A stretch of DNA of 64,000 nt from positions 17,706,712 to 17,770,711 of the forward strand of contig NC_087074.1 of the NCBI RefSeq assembly GCF_026151205.1. Direction: 5' to 3'. Shown in pieces: positions 62,986-64,000 of the stretch. The position numbers were made by a program, and so were the translations under genes. Numbering within the stretch: the stretch's first letter is position 1; each line of letters begins with the position of its first letter. The stretch is from Bolinopsis microptera. Its lineage: Eukaryota; Ctenophora; Tentaculata; Lobata; Bolinopsidae. The notes below the pieces were generated by a model, which had not been told where the DNA came from, searched no databases, and saw only the letters and a list, made by a program, of their open reading frames with translations.

Positions 62986-63293
62986 GGTGACCGACAACTG
63001 AACCCAATTGAACCTAGTTCCCACGCAGTTAACAGGCACCCAATCAGCTTAATTGGATGACCAATCAGCTTAAATCCCAAAACGACAACTGAACCCAGGT
63101 CATATCACAACTGCACCTAAATTGGAAATACGACATCTGAACCCAACGATCGGATTTTCAGGTTCTCCTTCTTCGCAGTTGGGTTCAGTTGTCGTTTCAA
63201 AGTTAATTAGGTAGACTGATTGGGTTTAAAATTATTTTCCCAAGCTACCCTGTCTCGGAAAAGTCCAAATTGGGTTCAGTTGTCCGGTAGCCC
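62986..63293. mobile_element. Small MITE (308 bp) with 8-bp TSD TCCGAAGG
   Basis: The ends GGTGACCGACAACTGAACCC and GGGTTCAGTTGTCCGGTAGC are inverted repeats with a few differences. TCCGAAGG is at 62978-62985 and 63294-63301. Several internal CAACTGAACCCA copies occur in both orientations. Confidence 0.75.
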
Positions 63294-63507
63294 TCCGAAG
63301 GTCACATATCTGGCAACCTTTATTAAATAAAAGTTCTAAACAAGGGATAGTTAAAAACAACGCCCAAGTCTAATCTTTCCCTAAAACAAATAACTAAATA
63401 TCAAAACTTCATTGTAATTTCTGCCAACCATGGTCACTTAATATAATCTTAAGTCTTAACGTGGGACACATTGTTGATTGTATGGTGGTTGGTTTGGGCT
63501 CGTGGAT

Positions 63508-63840
63508 GTACTACTACTACTACTATGTCAGAAATAAGTCCGATCTACGCCAGACAACCCCCTCCATATATCCCTGTCCCGCATCAGGGTTCGCAGTTCC
63601 TCTTTAGAGTTTGTCCCAACTTCCTTAGGTAACATAGACAAGTAGCTTTGTCTTGGTCGGCCTTGCTGTGCTCTGCCATGCATAGGTTCCCATAAGACTA
63701 AATCACTGGCAAGTAGCTCAGGGTGTCTGATGCAGTGTCCCGCCATTTTTAGTCTCCTGCTTCGTAACTTGTTTGATAGCCTTGGTAGACTACCATACGA
63801 AGTTATATTGCTGACCTTGTCCTTCCGTGGATGTAACACT
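63508..63840 (-). pseudogene. RTE-type LINE 3' fragment with a short TAC/GTA microsatellite tail
   Basis: Minus-strand frame: VSNITSYGSLPRLSNKLRSR, LKMAGHCIRHPELLASDLVL, WEPMHGRAQQGRPRQSY, ending MRDRDIWRGLSGVDRTYF. It is the C-terminal end of the same RTE family as 18660-19050. The tail CTACTACTACTACTAC (63510-63525) is the microsatellite typical of RTE 3' ends. Confidence 0.8.
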
Positions 63841-64000
63841 GATAAAGAAATGAATTAGCCAGATACTAGCTAGATGGGTGACTTTCATCGAGCGTGCTAA
63901 ATCACATTGGAACTTCGAGAAGGCCCTCAGAGTAGAGTGTTAGGAATTGTCCTTCAGAGCTATTTATAGAACGTGTCAATACTGACTGTTCACTAAAAAT

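Overview
The window is a eukaryotic, AT-rich nuclear segment with spliceosomal GT-AG introns. It is probably from a non-bilaterian animal. The best taxonomic hint is a complete innexin whose first extracellular loop (CDGF, DYCWTQG) looks to me most like ctenophore innexins; a hydrozoan is not excluded. This is inference from memory, without any search. Every multi-exon model below was built by hand, and each complete model closes exactly in frame.

Layout. (1) 1-2640: no gene seen. (2) 2641-6851, minus: a secreted S1 serine protease, probably spliced on to CUB and LDL-receptor class A exons, a Ser/Thr/Asn stalk and a hydrophobic tail. (3) 8603-10138, plus: a single-exon membrane protein with a long acidic repeat region. 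(4) 10931-14052, minus: an innexin of 8 exons. (5) 15939-33582, minus: a mitochondrial pyrimidine-nucleotide-type carrier (SLC25A33/A36-like) of 10 exons. Its last coding exon is split by a 3.4-kb DNA transposon with a perfect 8-bp target duplication, and two of its introns begin with tandemly amplified 5' splice sites. A 9.3-kb intron holds a CR1-like LINE that is itself split by an intact R4/R2-type LINE. (6) 34-37.3 kb: an RNase-H-like LINE fragment, a CG-rich inverted-repeat element and a small hAT-like element with a 32-G run. (7) 37770-46454, plus: four closely spaced housekeeping genes: MRM3-like rRNA methyltransferase, 6-phosphogluconolactonase, ZW10 (with one frameshift) and a TLC-domain protein. 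(8) 47.1-49.3 kb, minus: a second CR1-like LINE. (9) 49.6-50.4 kb: a broken C2H2 zinc-finger gene ending in a poly-C run. (10) 50890-52902, plus: the first six exons of pyruvate dehydrogenase E1 alpha. Its next intron runs to the window end and holds a tRNA-Gly(CCC), a 9.4-kb foldback-like element, a small MITE and an RTE-type LINE fragment.

The foldback-like element (53365-62735) has two opposed arrays of a 185-bp repeat, about 12 and 16 copies, and is flanked by a 10-bp direct repeat. Its core holds a 243-bp tandem repeat interrupted by a TA-flanked element carrying six forward and six reverse copies of CCCCTAAAAYGTCA.

The genes are ordinary cell functions: mitochondrial metabolism and ribosome modification, the pentose phosphate pathway, kinetochore/vesicle tethering, gap junctions and extracellular proteolysis. 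No operon-like functional linkage is evident. The unusual biology lies in the repeats and in how they meet the gene structure.
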